DNA of 42,823 nucleotides from Prochlorococcus sp. AG-347-K15 (GTDB taxonomy: Bacteria; Cyanobacteriota; Cyanobacteriia; PCC-6307; Cyanobiaceae): assembly GCA_003281415.1 (NCBI GenBank), contig QCCC01000009.1, positions 1-42,823 on the forward strand. The letters are read 5' to 3'. Of this stretch, positions 25,531 to 34,754 are shown piece after piece. The stretch's first letter is position 1. Every line of letters starts with the position of its first letter. The translations under genes were made by a program, and so were the position numbers. The notes below the pieces were generated by a model. The model searched no databases and was not told where the DNA came from. It saw only the letters and a list, made by a program, of their open reading frames with translations.

Positions 25531-26424
25531 ATGCTTATACTTGAAGCTTTTATAAAATCTCCAGGAGAAACTTTTTTAAATTTAGGATTTATAACTATTA
25601 GATGGTACGGACTACTTATTTCGGTTTCAGTCTTAATAGGCCTATTTGTCTCTAAAAAACTAGCAAAGGCAAGAAATATTAACCCAGAGTACATTAGTGA
25701 AATACTTCCATCATTAATAATATCTTCAATAATTGGAGCTAGAGCTTATTACGTAATTTTTGAGTGGAGGCAATATAGCGGAGAGAACTTTTTTACTTCT
25801 ATTGAAATATTCAATAACATCATTCAAATACCTTCTTTTCTTGCAGTTTGGGAAGGAGGCATAGCAATCCATGGAGGTCTAATTGGAGGATTAATATCAA
25901 TTATCTATTTCTGTAAGTCGAAAAAAATTAATTTAAAGACTTTTATAGATATTTTAATACCCTCGATTATTCTTGGACAATCAATAGGAAGGTGGGGAAA
26001 TTTTTTCAATAATGAAGCCTTTGGAGTTCCTACAAATTTGCCTTGGAAATTATTTATACCTATCCAGAATAGGCCTTTAGAATTTCTTAATTATGAATTT
26101 TTTCATCCTACATTTCTCTATGAGTCATTGTGGAATATTTTAATTTTTATCCTCCTCATTATTATTTTTAATAACCAAAGTAAAACAGATTTTTTCAGGC
26201 CTGGCTTTGTTAGCTGTCTTTATTTAATAAGTTATAGCTTTGGAAGATTCTGGATTGAAGGTTTAAGAACTGACCCCCTATGCATTGGTGGACTTCCACC
26301 TTTTTGTGATGGCGGTATAAGAATGGCTCAATTTATAAGTATTTTTCTATTTTCTTCTGGATTAATTGGAATATTTTTTTTAAGATTGAGAACATATAGT
26401 GGGAAAAATAGAAATAATGGATAA
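25531..26424 (+). CDS. lgt: Prolipoprotein diacylglyceryl transferase
   Basis: A 297-residue polytopic membrane enzyme that attaches diacylglycerol to the lipobox cysteine of prelipoproteins. The Lgt signature G153[12 protein letters not shown] is complete, and A-I-H-G-G-L-I-G-G carries the conserved H-G-G. The stop codon overlaps the cobM start by 8 bases, suggesting coupled translation, though the two pathways are unrelated. Confidence 0.95.
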   Translation: MLILEAFIKSPGETFLNLGFITIRWYGLLISVSVLIGLFVSKKLAKARNINPEYISEILPSLIISSIIGARAYYVIFEWRQYSGENFFTSIEIFNNIIQIPSFLAVWEGGIAIHGGLIGGLISIIYFCKSKKINLKTFIDILIPSIILGQSIGRWGNFFNNEAFGVPTNLPWKLFIPIQNRPLEFLNYEFFHPTFLYESLWNILIFILLIIIFNNQSKTDFFRPGFVSCLYLISYSFGRFWIEGLRTDPLCIGGLPPFCDGGIRMAQFISIFLFSSGLIGIFFLRLRTYSGKNRNNG

Positions 26425-27172
26425 AAAAATATCTTTTGTTGGTGTTGGTCCAGGGGATCCAGAATTATTAACTTTAAAAGCATTAAAAAAGATAAAAATT
26501 GCAGATGTCATTATTTGGACTGACTCTCTAATTCCTGAAAAGATTTTAGATTTTTCGAAAGAAGATTCTGAAAAAATAAAAACGAGTTCCCTTAACTTAG
26601 AGCAAATAACCTCAATTATGATAGAAAAATTTCAGGCAGGGAAGACTGTTGTAAGGTTGCATGATGGAGACCCTTGCCTTTTTGGAGCAATTAGAGAACA
26701 AATCGAAATTTTAAAAAACGAAAAAATTGAAATCGAAGTCGTACCTGGCGTAAGTGCTTTTCAAGTTGCTGCAGCATATCATGAAGCCGAGTTAACCATC
26801 CCTGATATAACGCAAACAATAATTTTGACTAGAGCAGGAGGGCGCACAGGGATGCCCGAAAAAGAATCTCTGAAAGATCTTGCAAAACACAATTCCTCTA
26901 TATGTCTTTATCTAAGTGCTAGGCATGTAAAAAGGTCACAAGAAACTCTGCTAGAGTTCTACCCTCCAAAGACTAAAGTGATTGTTGGATTCAGAGTATC
27001 TTGGGATGATGGTTGGACATCATTAATAGAATTAAAAGATATGGAAAAATTTTCTATTGAGAAAAAACTAATTAGAACAACCATTTACATAATTAGCCCA
27101 GCAATTAGTAATTCTCAAAAAAGATCTAATCTTTATAATCCATCTTATAGACATCTCTTTAGGAATAAATAA
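26417..27172 (+). CDS. cobM: Precorrin-4 C11-methyltransferase
   Basis: A 251-residue class III SAM-dependent methyltransferase. It opens [15 protein letters not shown], with [13 protein letters not shown] and V-V-P-G-V-S-A-F-Q typical of CobM/CbiF. It acts in the corrin ring methylation series of cobalamin synthesis. ATG 26417 matches the family's N terminus; a GTG six codons earlier is less likely. Other corrin genes are not in the window. Confidence 0.92.
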   Translation: MDKKISFVGVGPGDPELLTLKALKKIKIADVIIWTDSLIPEKILDFSKEDSEKIKTSSLNLEQITSIMIEKFQAGKTVVRLHDGDPCLFGAIREQIEILKNEKIEIEVVPGVSAFQVAAAYHEAELTIPDITQTIILTRAGGRTGMPEKESLKDLAKHNSSICLYLSARHVKRSQETLLEFYPPKTKVIVGFRVSWDDGWTSLIELKDMEKFSIEKKLIRTTIYIISPAISNSQKRSNLYNPSYRHLFRNK

Positions 27173-27228
27173 TCTTTAAGTTGTTAGAAAAATATTAATC
27201 ACTATAATTAGTAAAAATTTCACTTGCT

Positions 27229-27723
27229 TTGAAAGAAATAAAATCTGTTTCGGAAATCAACAATAAAGGAGAGGGTTCTTCTTTAAAAAGAATCGGAAAT
27301 TTCATTAAAGAAGCTAGATTAAGTAAAAATCAATCTATTGAAGAATTGGCTTCTGATTTAAAAATCGGAGCTCATCAACTTGAAGCCATAGAAAAAGGTA
27401 ATGAAGAAAAACTACCTGAAAAAGTATTTATCAAAGCAATGATTAGAAGGATTTCACAGAAGCTCAAACTTGATACAGAATTTTTAATGGATGAATTCAA
27501 GACAGAGAAGAAAGAAGTGAAAATTGAAGAAATAGTTGAAGAAGTTTCCAAAAAAAATTACAACTCTTGGCAATCTAAGGATTTTAATCCAGTAGGGTTC
27601 CTAATATTTATTTTAATTTCAGGCTTTCTCGGACTAATAGCCTCGTCCTTAATTTTCAATTTATTTTCAGACTCTTCTCAGAATCAAACTCCAAAACAAG
27701 AACTTATTAAAAAAACTAAATAA
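27229..27723 (+). CDS. Short RodZ-like HTH membrane protein
   Basis: A 164-residue protein. Residues about 19-95 form an Xre-type helix-turn-helix domain of the RodZ class (I-G-N-F-I-K-E-A-R-L-S-K-N-Q-S-I-E-E-L-A), then a charged linker and one transmembrane helix near residues 124-147. RodZ links MreB to the cell-wall machinery. The extracytoplasmic domain of full RodZ (often 250 residues or more) is missing: only about 17 residues follow the helix. Start is TTG 27229. The stop overlaps ppx by 8 bases. Confidence 0.72.
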   Translation: MKEIKSVSEINNKGEGSSLKRIGNFIKEARLSKNQSIEELASDLKIGAHQLEAIEKGNEEKLPEKVFIKAMIRRISQKLKLDTEFLMDEFKTEKKEVKIEEIVEEVSKKNYNSWQSKDFNPVGFLIFILISGFLGLIASSLIFNLFSDSSQNQTPKQELIKKTK

Positions 27724-29311
27724 CTTTTAAATCCAAATTCTTTAGTTCTTTTATTACATTACGGCATAATTCTAAGTTCCATTTTTCAAGAAGAAGATCA
27801 TGGTTTGTATTTAATGGTAAAAGTTCAAATGTAAGAATATTTTCTTGCAATTTTATTTGAATTGAGGAGATCACCTTGTCAGGTCTTTGATCAAGAGATG
27901 CTGCTAATCTCAGGATTAATGACATTTCAAGAACTAATTTTTTATCTTCTTTGGATATTAAATTTTGCCAAGACTCATGTCTTTTCTTCGGTAGAGTCTT
28001 TCTATGGTACCTAGCAATTGAAGCAATAATATTTGTTTCTGCTTCAGAATATCCCAACAACTCACAATTTTTTATTAAGTACCAAGAGTGTTTGTGATAT
28101 GAACCAACATTCACGTATTTCCCACAATTATAAAGATTAGAAGCTGCCCAAAGAAGTTCTTTAGCTTTAGGGTCATTATCGCTATGAAAGATATTTTTAG
28201 TCTGATCATATATTTGAAAGGCCATATCAATAACTTTCTCAGCTCTTGTATTATCTACTCCAAACTTTCTGGCCTGATGAATTATAGTTGTTTTTCTAAT
28301 ATTGCTTTGAATATTTAACTCGTTTTTTATTATCCCTTTACGAAGCATCCAATCAACAACCAAACCCTCTCGAAGCGCTCTCTCACTAATTATTAATTCA
28401 TTAAAGTTCAACATCTCCATTGCGGTGTTTAATATCAATGCTCCTGGAATAATTATTTCTGCTCTTCTCTCACTTAATGAGGGTATTTTCTTGATTTCCG
28501 AAACTGGCAATTTAATTAGTTTTTCCAATACATTTTGTAAATTTTCTCTTTTAAATTTATAACCATGCAACTTTTGTTTGGATTCTCCCAAATCATCTGA
28601 AATCAAATTTCCTAATGAGGTCGCAGTACCACTGGTTGCAATCATAGATAAAGGCTTATTTCCCTTAGATCTACTCTTTATTTTTCGAACAGATGGTTCT
28701 AAAGATCCTTTAATAAAAGTTCTTAGAAAACTCGATCTTTCTGAATTTACAGACTCTTTATTTAAAAAATCATTTTTAAGTCTTACCGCACCAATTCTCG
28801 AACTGGTAAGAGCTATAGCATCTTTTTTATCTGCAAGTATTAATTCTGTAGATCCTCCTCCGATATCTATGATTACAAAAGACTGATCTTCAAAAGCCAT
28901 CCCAGAAAGAACACCAAGGTAAATTAATCTGGCTTCCTCAGAACCACTTATCATTTCTATTTGAATATCAGTTTCATCAAGAACTCTTCTAATAAAATCT
29001 TGACCGTTCGGAGCTTCCCTAACTGCACTTGTTGCTGCTGTTACTATTTTTTTTACTCCATTACTTTTACAATATTCCTTAAATCGCTTAAGAGTAACTA
29101 ATGCTCTTTGGATTGATTCTTCAGTAAGATTACCATCCTCATCTCTTTCTCCAAGACGAGTGGTTGATTTATCAGTGAATTTTATTGAAAATGATTTTAA
29201 TTCTAGATTAATTTCTGCTACCAAGAGATGTGTAGAGTTAGTTCCAATATCTATAGAAGCTACAAAAATTTGCTTTTCTTGAAAATATCTTAAATCTTGT
29301 TTCCGTATCAT
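27716..29311 (-). CDS. ppx: Exopolyphosphatase / guanosine pentaphosphate phosphatase
   Basis: A 531-residue Ppx/GppA protein. The N-terminal ASKHA ATPase-like fold starts V-A-S-I-D-I-G-T-N-S-T-H-L-L-V-A, has I-S-G-S-E-E-A-R-L-I-Y-L-G and the phosphate loop I-D-I-G-G-G-S-T-E-L. The C-terminal part is an HD-like domain with S-Y-H-K-H-S-W-Y-L-I-K-N. It degrades polyphosphate from the ends and may also hydrolyse pppGpp. Its 3' end overlaps the RodZ-like gene. Confidence 0.93.
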   Translation of the reverse strand: MIRKQDLRYFQEKQIFVASIDIGTNSTHLLVAEINLELKSFSIKFTDKSTTRLGERDEDGNLTEESIQRALVTLKRFKEYCKSNGVKKIVTAATSAVREAPNGQDFIRRVLDETDIQIEMISGSEEARLIYLGVLSGMAFEDQSFVIIDIGGGSTELILADKKDAIALTSSRIGAVRLKNDFLNKESVNSERSSFLRTFIKGSLEPSVRKIKSRSKGNKPLSMIATSGTATSLGNLISDDLGESKQKLHGYKFKRENLQNVLEKLIKLPVSEIKKIPSLSERRAEIIIPGALILNTAMEMLNFNELIISERALREGLVVDWMLRKGIIKNELNIQSNIRKTTIIHQARKFGVDNTRAEKVIDMAFQIYDQTKNIFHSDNDPKAKELLWAASNLYNCGKYVNVGSYHKHSWYLIKNCELLGYSEAETNIIASIARYHRKTLPKKRHESWQNLISKEDKKLVLEMSLILRLAASLDQRPDKVISSIQIKLQENILTFELLPLNTNHDLLLEKWNLELCRNVIKELKNLDLKVI

Positions 29312-29415
29312 TTCTTTTTATAAGATTCAGATATATTTAATCCATTAATAAATATACCCAAGATTGATTATTAAATAATAGAAATCACTTAATCCTAGTA
29401 AGATTATTTAAAGTT

Positions 29416-30324
29416 ATGAAATATACAATAGGTCATATGCAAAATAAAAATCGACAAATTAAATTAAGTACTTTTTTTGAATTATTAAGGTGGAATAAGC
29501 CGACTGGAAGAATTATCTTACTTATTCCTGCTGGATGGAGTTTATATTTAACCCCAGATGCTAATCCAACATTTTTAATGTTGCTAAGAATAATTCTGGG
29601 AGGACTACTAGTAAGTGGATTAGGCTGCGTGGTTAATGATATTTGGGACAAAAAAATTGATCAAAGGGTTTTTAGGACAAAAAATAGACCTCTAGCTGCA
29701 AATAAAATTGGTCTTAAAACGGCTTATTCAATTCTTTTCTTTTTAATTTTATGTAGCTTCTTTTTAACTTTGTCACTGCCTCAACCTGGAAGAATCCTTT
29801 CCATTTCACTTGCTTTTTTAGCTTTACCTATTATTTTAATTTATCCTTCTGCCAAAAGATGGTTTAAATATCCTCAATTAATCTTATCCATATGCTGGGG
29901 TTTTGCTGTCTTAATTCCTTGGGCAGCAAATGAAGGCAATTTAAATAGTATTGTTTTATTGTTTTGCTGGCTAGCTACTATTTTTTGGACTTTTGGCTTT
30001 GACACGATTTATGCTTTAGCAGATAAAAAATACGATATCAAAATTGGAATAAATAGTTCTGCTGTTAACCTCCAGAAAAATACAAGAATAACTATTCAAA
30101 TTTGTTATTTTTTAACTTCTAGTTTTCTCGCATTATGCGGATTAATTAATGAAATGGATTTTATTTATTGGCCAATTTTGCTTACAACGTCAATCTTAAT
30201 GCAGAGAGATATACTAAAAGTATTTCCTGAGGAAAAGCAATCAATAAAAAATATTGGGAATCACTTCAAAAATCAGTCAATTTATGGAGGAGTCCTTTTA
30301 TTAGGAATTATTATTGCCTCATAA
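29416..30324 (+). CDS. UbiA-family 4-hydroxybenzoate polyprenyltransferase
   Basis: A 302-residue membrane prenyltransferase. The first Asp motif is N74-D75-I-W-D78-K-K-I-D82, and the second lies in F-D-T-I-Y-A-L-A-D-K-K-Y-D near residues 195-207. R-P-L-A-A-N follows the first. In cyanobacteria the 4-hydroxybenzoate enzyme serves plastoquinone synthesis, and this is the likely role. Homogentisate or chlorophyll prenyltransferases are alternatives; the N-D-x-x-D and R-T-x-x-R-P-L pattern fits UbiA best. An ATG seven codons in (29437) is an alternative start. Confidence 0.85.
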   Translation: MKYTIGHMQNKNRQIKLSTFFELLRWNKPTGRIILLIPAGWSLYLTPDANPTFLMLLRIILGGLLVSGLGCVVNDIWDKKIDQRVFRTKNRPLAANKIGLKTAYSILFFLILCSFFLTLSLPQPGRILSISLAFLALPIILIYPSAKRWFKYPQLILSICWGFAVLIPWAANEGNLNSIVLLFCWLATIFWTFGFDTIYALADKKYDIKIGINSSAVNLQKNTRITIQICYFLTSSFLALCGLINEMDFIYWPILLTTSILMQRDILKVFPEEKQSIKNIGNHFKNQSIYGGVLLLGIIIAS

Positions 30325-30333
30325 ATTCTAAAT

Positions 30334-31203
30334 ATGGTTTTTAGACTAAAAAAAGGTGATCTAATAGATATTTTAGCTCCAGGCTCCTTTATTGATGAAG
30401 ACGAAAATTTTCAAAAAGGCATGGAAATCTTAAAAAACTGGGGCTTGGAAATTAATGAAAATAATTCTCTATCAAAAAAATTTGGTTATTTTGCAGGCGA
30501 TGATCTAACTAGATTTGAAGAACTAGAAAAAGCACAAAATAGTAAGCTAATCATTTTTGCAAAAGGAGGCTGGGGTTCTGCAAGACTATTAGAAAAAGAA
30601 CCTTCTTGGCAGCATGGTTTAATGCTTGGATTCTCAGATACATGTTCTTTATTACTATCTAAATATTCGCAAGGATTTATAGGTTCTATTCATGGCCCAA
30701 TGGTTAATGGCCTTTTCAAAGAGCCAGATTGGAGTCTTGAGAGATTAAGAAATTTACTTTTTGAGGGATATGTAGAGGACATCAGAGGAATACCTTTAAG
30801 AGGTGGAAAAGCTAAAGGAGAAATTATCGTTTCTAACTTAACTATTGCTACTTTTTTAATTGGTACCAATCACTTTCCAGATTGCAAAGGGAAAATAATA
30901 ATTTTTGAAGATATTAATGAAGATATTTATAAAATTGATCGCATGTTGACTTACCTCAGAATGACTAAAACACTTACTGAAATTGCTGGCATTGGATTCG
31001 GAAGTTTTTCTAATGATTTCTGCGACCTAGAATGGAAAGATTTACTAAAAAACTGCATTATTGAAAGACTCCAAGAGTTTGATTTCCCAATTCTTTTTGA
31101 CCTCCCAATAGGCCACATATCTGGAAATGCTTGCATTCCTTTAGGATACGAAGCCACCTTAAATGGTGATAATGGCATTCTTAGTATCGATACACCTTTT
31201 TAA
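30334..31203 (+). CDS. LD-carboxypeptidase (peptidase S66)
   Basis: A 289-residue LdcA-type serine peptidase. F-A-K-G-G-W-G-S-A-R-L-L, the nucleophile elbow G-F-S101-D-T, S-I-H-G-P-M, and F-E-D-I-N-E-D-I-Y-K-I-D-R-M-L fit the family, and G-H-I-S-G-N near the C terminus supplies the catalytic histidine. These enzymes remove the terminal D-alanine from murein tetrapeptides in cell-wall recycling. A related branch acts on antibiotics such as microcin C7, which cannot be excluded. The gene follows the prenyltransferase after 9 bases and abuts ispD head-on. Confidence 0.88.
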   Translation: MVFRLKKGDLIDILAPGSFIDEDENFQKGMEILKNWGLEINENNSLSKKFGYFAGDDLTRFEELEKAQNSKLIIFAKGGWGSARLLEKEPSWQHGLMLGFSDTCSLLLSKYSQGFIGSIHGPMVNGLFKEPDWSLERLRNLLFEGYVEDIRGIPLRGGKAKGEIIVSNLTIATFLIGTNHFPDCKGKIIIFEDINEDIYKIDRMLTYLRMTKTLTEIAGIGFGSFSNDFCDLEWKDLLKNCIIERLQEFDFPILFDLPIGHISGNACIPLGYEATLNGDNGILSIDTPF

Positions 31204-31875
31204 TTAGGGGTTCTTCACAAAAAGTTTTGCTATTTTCAAATCTATAGGGGATGTAATTTTTATATTTGAATAAGTTCCTTCAATAATCTTTACTTTCCAA
31301 TTAAGCATTTCGAATAGTGAGGCATCATCTGTCACTTTCCAGTTTTTATCAATTGCCATCTTATGTGCTTTTTTTAATCTATCTACTAAAAAGCCCTGAG
31401 GAGTCTGGGCAGCCCATAAATAATTTCTATCTGGTGTTTCTTTAATAAAACCTTCATTATCAACAATCTTTATTGTGTCAGTTACCCTAGTAGCCAAAAT
31501 AACAGCTTCATTTTCATCTAATTGCTTGGCACAAAGGTCTATCAATTCAGGATTAATTAGACATCTAGCACCATCATGTATTAAAACTTTTTCAGCATCT
31601 TTTGGTAGCGCTTTTAAACCATTAAAAACTGACTGTTGTCTGGTGTCACCACCATTTATCCAATGAACTTTATGGGCAAAATCCTTAGCTGAATTTAATA
31701 ATAAATTTTTATCTTTCGGTTGCCCAATTATTCCAACCCAATTTGTTGAGCTTGCAGAAAATACAGATTTAAGTGTCCAAAAAATCAAAGACTCTCCCTC
31801 TAAATCAATAAGTAATTTATTTTTTCCAGCTTTCATTCTGCTACCGCTCCCTGCAGCTGGTATTAAAAAGTGCAC
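31204..31875 (-). CDS. ispD: 2-C-methyl-D-erythritol 4-phosphate cytidylyltransferase
   Basis: A 223-residue nucleotidyltransferase of the MEP isoprenoid pathway. The CTP loop is P-A-A-G-S-G-S-R-M-K at residues 6-15, I-H-D-G-A-R-C-L-I carries the metal-binding aspartate, and T-R-V-T-D-T-I-K matches the substrate site. The last codon adjoins that of the LD-carboxypeptidase gene with no spacer. It is divergent from fabG over 92 bases. Confidence 0.95.
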   Translation of the reverse strand: MHFLIPAAGSGSRMKAGKNKLLIDLEGESLIFWTLKSVFSASSTNWVGIIGQPKDKNLLLNSAKDFAHKVHWINGGDTRQQSVFNGLKALPKDAEKVLIHDGARCLINPELIDLCAKQLDENEAVILATRVTDTIKIVDNEGFIKETPDRNYLWAAQTPQGFLVDRLKKAHKMAIDKNWKVTDDASLFEMLNWKVKIIEGTYSNIKITSPIDLKIAKLFVKNP

Positions 31876-31967
31876 AATAGAAGGTCTTAATAATTTCTAG
31901 ACAATTATAAATAAAAGCAATATCTTTACACAAATAGTACTACGATTGAAAATTATAAAATTTCATA

Positions 31968-32717
31968 ATGTCCAATACAGATTCATTATCAGGCAAAGTT
32001 GCTTTAATCACTGGAGCTAGCAGAGGAATTGGTAAAGAAATTGCTTTAGAACTAAGCCGCTTAGGAGCAGAAGTTTTTATTAATTACTCTTCTTCTGATG
32101 AAAAAGCTGAAGAAGTTGTAAATTCAATAAAAAATTCGGGAGGTAAAGCTCATAAATTAAAATTTGATGTGTCAAAAGAGGATTCTGTCAGTTTAGCTTT
32201 TGAAGAAATAATCAAAATTAATGGCACCATTGATATCCTGGTTAACAATGCTGGCATTACGAGAGATGGACTATTGATGAGAATGAAATCGGAACAATGG
32301 GATGACGTATTAAATACGAACTTAAAAGGAGTTTTTCTTTGTACAAAATATGCTTCAAAATTTATGATGAAAAAAAGAAGTGGTAGCATCGTAAATATTT
32401 CATCTGTTGTTGGAATAATTGGTAATCCTGGGCAAGCAAATTATTCTGCCGCCAAAGCTGGAGTTATTGGATTTACCAAAACTTGCGCTAAAGAATTTGC
32501 TTCAAGAGGTATAAACGTAAATGCAATAGCTCCAGGTTTCATAGAAACAGAAATGACTGAAAAACTTAATACTGAAGAGATTCTTAAAGTTATTCCTTTA
32601 GGGAAATTAGGAAGTTGTATTCAAATTGCAAACTTGGTGTCATTCTTAGTTTCAAGTGATGCAGGAAATTATATTACAGGGCAAACAATCAGTATTGACG
32701 GGGGTATGAGTATTTAA
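31968..32717 (+). CDS. fabG: 3-oxoacyl-[acyl-carrier-protein] reductase
   Basis: A 249-residue classical SDR. G16-A-S-R-G-I-G-K binds NADPH, N-N-A-G-I-T-R-D-G-L-L-M-R is the FabG-type active-site segment, and Y159-S-A-A-K163 is the catalytic pair. It reduces beta-ketoacyl-ACP in fatty acid elongation. The length and C terminus (I-D-G-G-M) are standard. The small convergent gene begins at the very next base. Confidence 0.95.
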   Translation: MSNTDSLSGKVALITGASRGIGKEIALELSRLGAEVFINYSSSDEKAEEVVNSIKNSGGKAHKLKFDVSKEDSVSLAFEEIIKINGTIDILVNNAGITRDGLLMRMKSEQWDDVLNTNLKGVFLCTKYASKFMMKKRSGSIVNISSVVGIIGNPGQANYSAAKAGVIGFTKTCAKEFASRGINVNAIAPGFIETEMTEKLNTEEILKVIPLGKLGSCIQIANLVSFLVSSDAGNYITGQTISIDGGMSI

Positions 32718-32897
32718 TTATGAACTTTGATAAGGCTGGACCAATTCATCTCTTAATCTTCTAATTTTTTGTAAAAGTTTTAGTCTTCGACTTCTAGCAG
32801 TTAATGTCAAGAAAAATCTTAAAGGAAAGTATATTAGTGTCATAGCAATCGCGAGGATTGCGGTGAGAGTAAAAATAAGATTATTTGTTTCTTCCAT
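32718..32897 (-). CDS. 59-residue membrane protein, unknown
   Basis: Read from ATG 32897 to TAA 32718. Residues about 7-30 form one hydrophobic helix, preceded by acidic residues (M-E-E-T-N) and followed by a strongly basic stretch (R36-S-R-R-L-K, then K-I-R-R-L-R), a positive-inside pattern placing the C terminus in the cytoplasm. The family is not recognised. It fills what would otherwise be a 311-base gap, and its stop abuts the fabG stop exactly. Confidence 0.65.
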   Translation of the reverse strand: MEETNNLIFTLTAILAIAMTLIYFPLRFFLTLTARSRRLKLLQKIRRLRDELVQPYQSS

Positions 32898-32947
32898 AAC
32901 TTAAAGATACTCTTATTTGAGTTAATTTGTATGTCTCATTAAAAGAA

Positions 32948-32963
32948 ATTCGGCTTTCCCCAC
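32948..32963 (+). promoter_or_regulatory. K-box-like element upstream of groEL
   Basis: ATTCGGCTTTCCCCAC resembles the cyanobacterial groE K-box (GTTCGG-N2-A-N-CC-N2-AC, from memory), differing at the first base and at the fixed A. It lies 65 bases before the groEL start. No CIRCE inverted repeat (the HrcA site) is visible. Confidence 0.35.
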
Positions 32964-33028
32964 TTAATTCAATATCCCTTAAAAATGATTCTATGGGAGA
33001 TTAGAATAGGATTAAAGATTTAATAAAC

Positions 33029-34750
33029 ATGGCTAAACAGTTAAGTTTTTCTAATGAATCAAGAGAAGCTCTAGAAAAAGGTGTAAATTTCGTAGCTAAT
33101 GCAGTAAAGGTTACTATTGGGCCAAAAGCAAAAAACGTTGTAATAGAAAAGAAATTTGGTTCGCCAGATATAGTAAGAGATGGATCTACAGTTGCTAAAG
33201 AAATCGAGATTGAAAACCCTATTTCTAATTTAGGTGCGAAATTAATAGAACAAGTCGCATCTAAGACAAAAGAAAGTGCTGGTGATGGAACAACAACAGC
33301 AACCATTCTGACTCAGAAGATGGTTCAGGAAGGATTAAAAAATATTGCTTCTGGCGCAAACCCCATGGAGCTAAAAAAAGGTATGGAGGCAGCCCTAGTT
33401 TTTGTCTTAGAAAAATTAAGTTCCAAAAGTATTTCATTAAGTGGTTCTGATATCCAAAAAGTTGCAACGGTAAGTGCTGGAGGTGATGAAGAAATTGGAT
33501 CTATAATTTCGAAAGCAATGGATATTGTTACTTCAGATGGCGTAATAACTGTTGAAGAATCTCAATCACTAGAAACAGAATTAGATATAACTGAAGGAAT
33601 GTCTTTTGATAGAGGTTATAGTTCTCCATATTTCGTAACAGACCAAGAAAGACAAGTTTGTGAACTTGAAAACCCTAAAATATTAATAACTGATCAGAAA
33701 ATATCAACTTTAGTTGATCTAGTTCCAATACTTGAAGAAATTCAGAAGTCAGGCTCACCTTTTCTAATTCTTGCTGAAGATATCGAAGGAGAGGCTTTAA
33801 CCACTCTAGTTTTAAATAAGAATAGTGGGGTTTTAAATGTTGCTTCCGTAAGAGCTCCCTTATTTGGTGAGAGAAGAAAAGCTGCCCTTGAAGATATTGC
33901 AATTCTTACAGGGGCTAAGTTAATTAGCGAAGATAAATCGATGTCACTTGATAAAGTATCGATTAATGATTTAGGAAAAGCAAAAAAAATAACTATCACA
34001 AAGGATAAAACTACAATTGTTGCCTTCGAAGACACTAAAGATTTAGTTAAAGCCCGAGTAGAGAAATTAAAGAGAGAAGTCAATATTACTGAATCAGAGT
34101 ATGATCAAGATAAAATTAATGAAAGGATAGCCAAGCTAGCTGGAGGAGTAGCTCTTATCAAAGTAGGAGCCGCTACAGAAACAGAAATGAAGTATAAAAA
34201 ATTGAGAATCGAAGATTCCCTTAATGCTACAAAAGCTGCTATTGAAGAGGGTGTTGTTTCTGGAGGAGGACAAACTTTAATTGAAATATCAAATGACCTA
34301 TTAAATTTAAGTCAAACATCTTCTGATGATTTAAGAACAGGGATAAATATAATTAAAGATGCCCTTTTGGAACCCACCAAACAAATAGCAAAAAATGCTG
34401 GTTTTAATGGTGATGTAGTTGTCGCTGAAATTAAAAGACTTAACAAAGGCTTTAATGCTAATTCAGGGAAATATGAGGATTTAAAAAATTCAGGCATATT
34501 AGATCCAACCAAAGTAATAAGATTAGCTCTTCAAGATTCAGTATCTATTGCAGCTATGCTCCTCACAACAGAAGTTGCTATAGCAGACATTCCAGAGCCT
34601 GAAGCCGCAGCCCCAGGAGGGCCAAGTGGAGATCCAATGGGAGGAATGGGTGGTATGGGCATGCCAGGAATGGGTGGTATGGGTATGCCAGGAATGGGTG
34701 GTATGGGTATGCCAGGAATGGGTGGCATGGGTATGCCAGGAATGATGTAA
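33029..34750 (+). CDS. groEL: 60-kDa chaperonin GroEL, copy without adjacent groES
   Basis: A 573-residue GroEL, somewhat longer than the usual 540-550 because of its tail. The equatorial ATP site includes T-I-G-P-K-A-K-N-V near residue 30 and A-G-D-G-T-T-T-A-T near 85-93. Fold and length are complete, so it should form the tetradecameric ring. No groES precedes it; cyanobacteria generally have a groES-groEL1 operon plus a lone groEL2, and this fits the lone copy. The C terminus ends in four copies of an eight-residue Gly/Met repeat, residues 541-572. Start ATG 33029. Confidence 0.95.
   Translation: MAKQLSFSNESREALEKGVNFVANAVKVTIGPKAKNVVIEKKFGSPDIVRDGSTVAKEIEIENPISNLGAKLIEQVASKTKESAGDGTTTATILTQKMVQEGLKNIASGANPMELKKGMEAALVFVLEKLSSKSISLSGSDIQKVATVSAGGDEEIGSIISKAMDIVTSDGVITVEESQSLETELDITEGMSFDRGYSSPYFVTDQERQVCELENPKILITDQKISTLVDLVPILEEIQKSGSPFLILAEDIEGEALTTLVLNKNSGVLNVASVRAPLFGERRKAALEDIAILTGAKLISEDKSMSLDKVSINDLGKAKKITITKDKTTIVAFEDTKDLVKARVEKLKREVNITESEYDQDKINERIAKLAGGVALIKVGAATETEMKYKKLRIEDSLNATKAAIEEGVVSGGGQTLIEISNDLLNLSQTSSDDLRTGINIIKDALLEPTKQIAKNAGFNGDVVVAEIKRLNKGFNANSGKYEDLKNSGILDPTKVIRLALQDSVSIAAMLLTTEVAIADIPEPEAAAPGGPSGDPMGGMGGMGMPGMGGMGMPGMGGMGMPGMGGMGMPGMM
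34649..34744 (+). repeat. Four 24-base tandem repeats at the groEL 3' end
   Basis: Units at 34649-34672, 34673-34696, 34697-34720 and 34721-34744 each encode G-G-M-G-M-P-G-M and differ only at silent third positions (GGC/GGT). They are followed by ATG TAA. They extend the normal flexible GGM tail of GroEL. Confidence 0.95.
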
Positions 34751-34754
34751 AAAT

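Noticed and set aside
32898..33028. CIRCE/HrcA site before groEL
   Set aside because: ACTC-N6-GAGT at about 32910-32923 is the only inverted repeat seen and does not match the nine-base CIRCE arms or spacing.
33742..34083. 113-codon antisense frame within groEL
   Set aside because: It mirrors groEL codons and shows no protein-like pattern or start signal.
34531..34728. Opposite-strand frame reading as a Pro/Gly/Ile repeat protein
   Set aside because: It is the antisense shadow of the Gly/Met repeat at the end of groEL, with no ribosome site or independent support.
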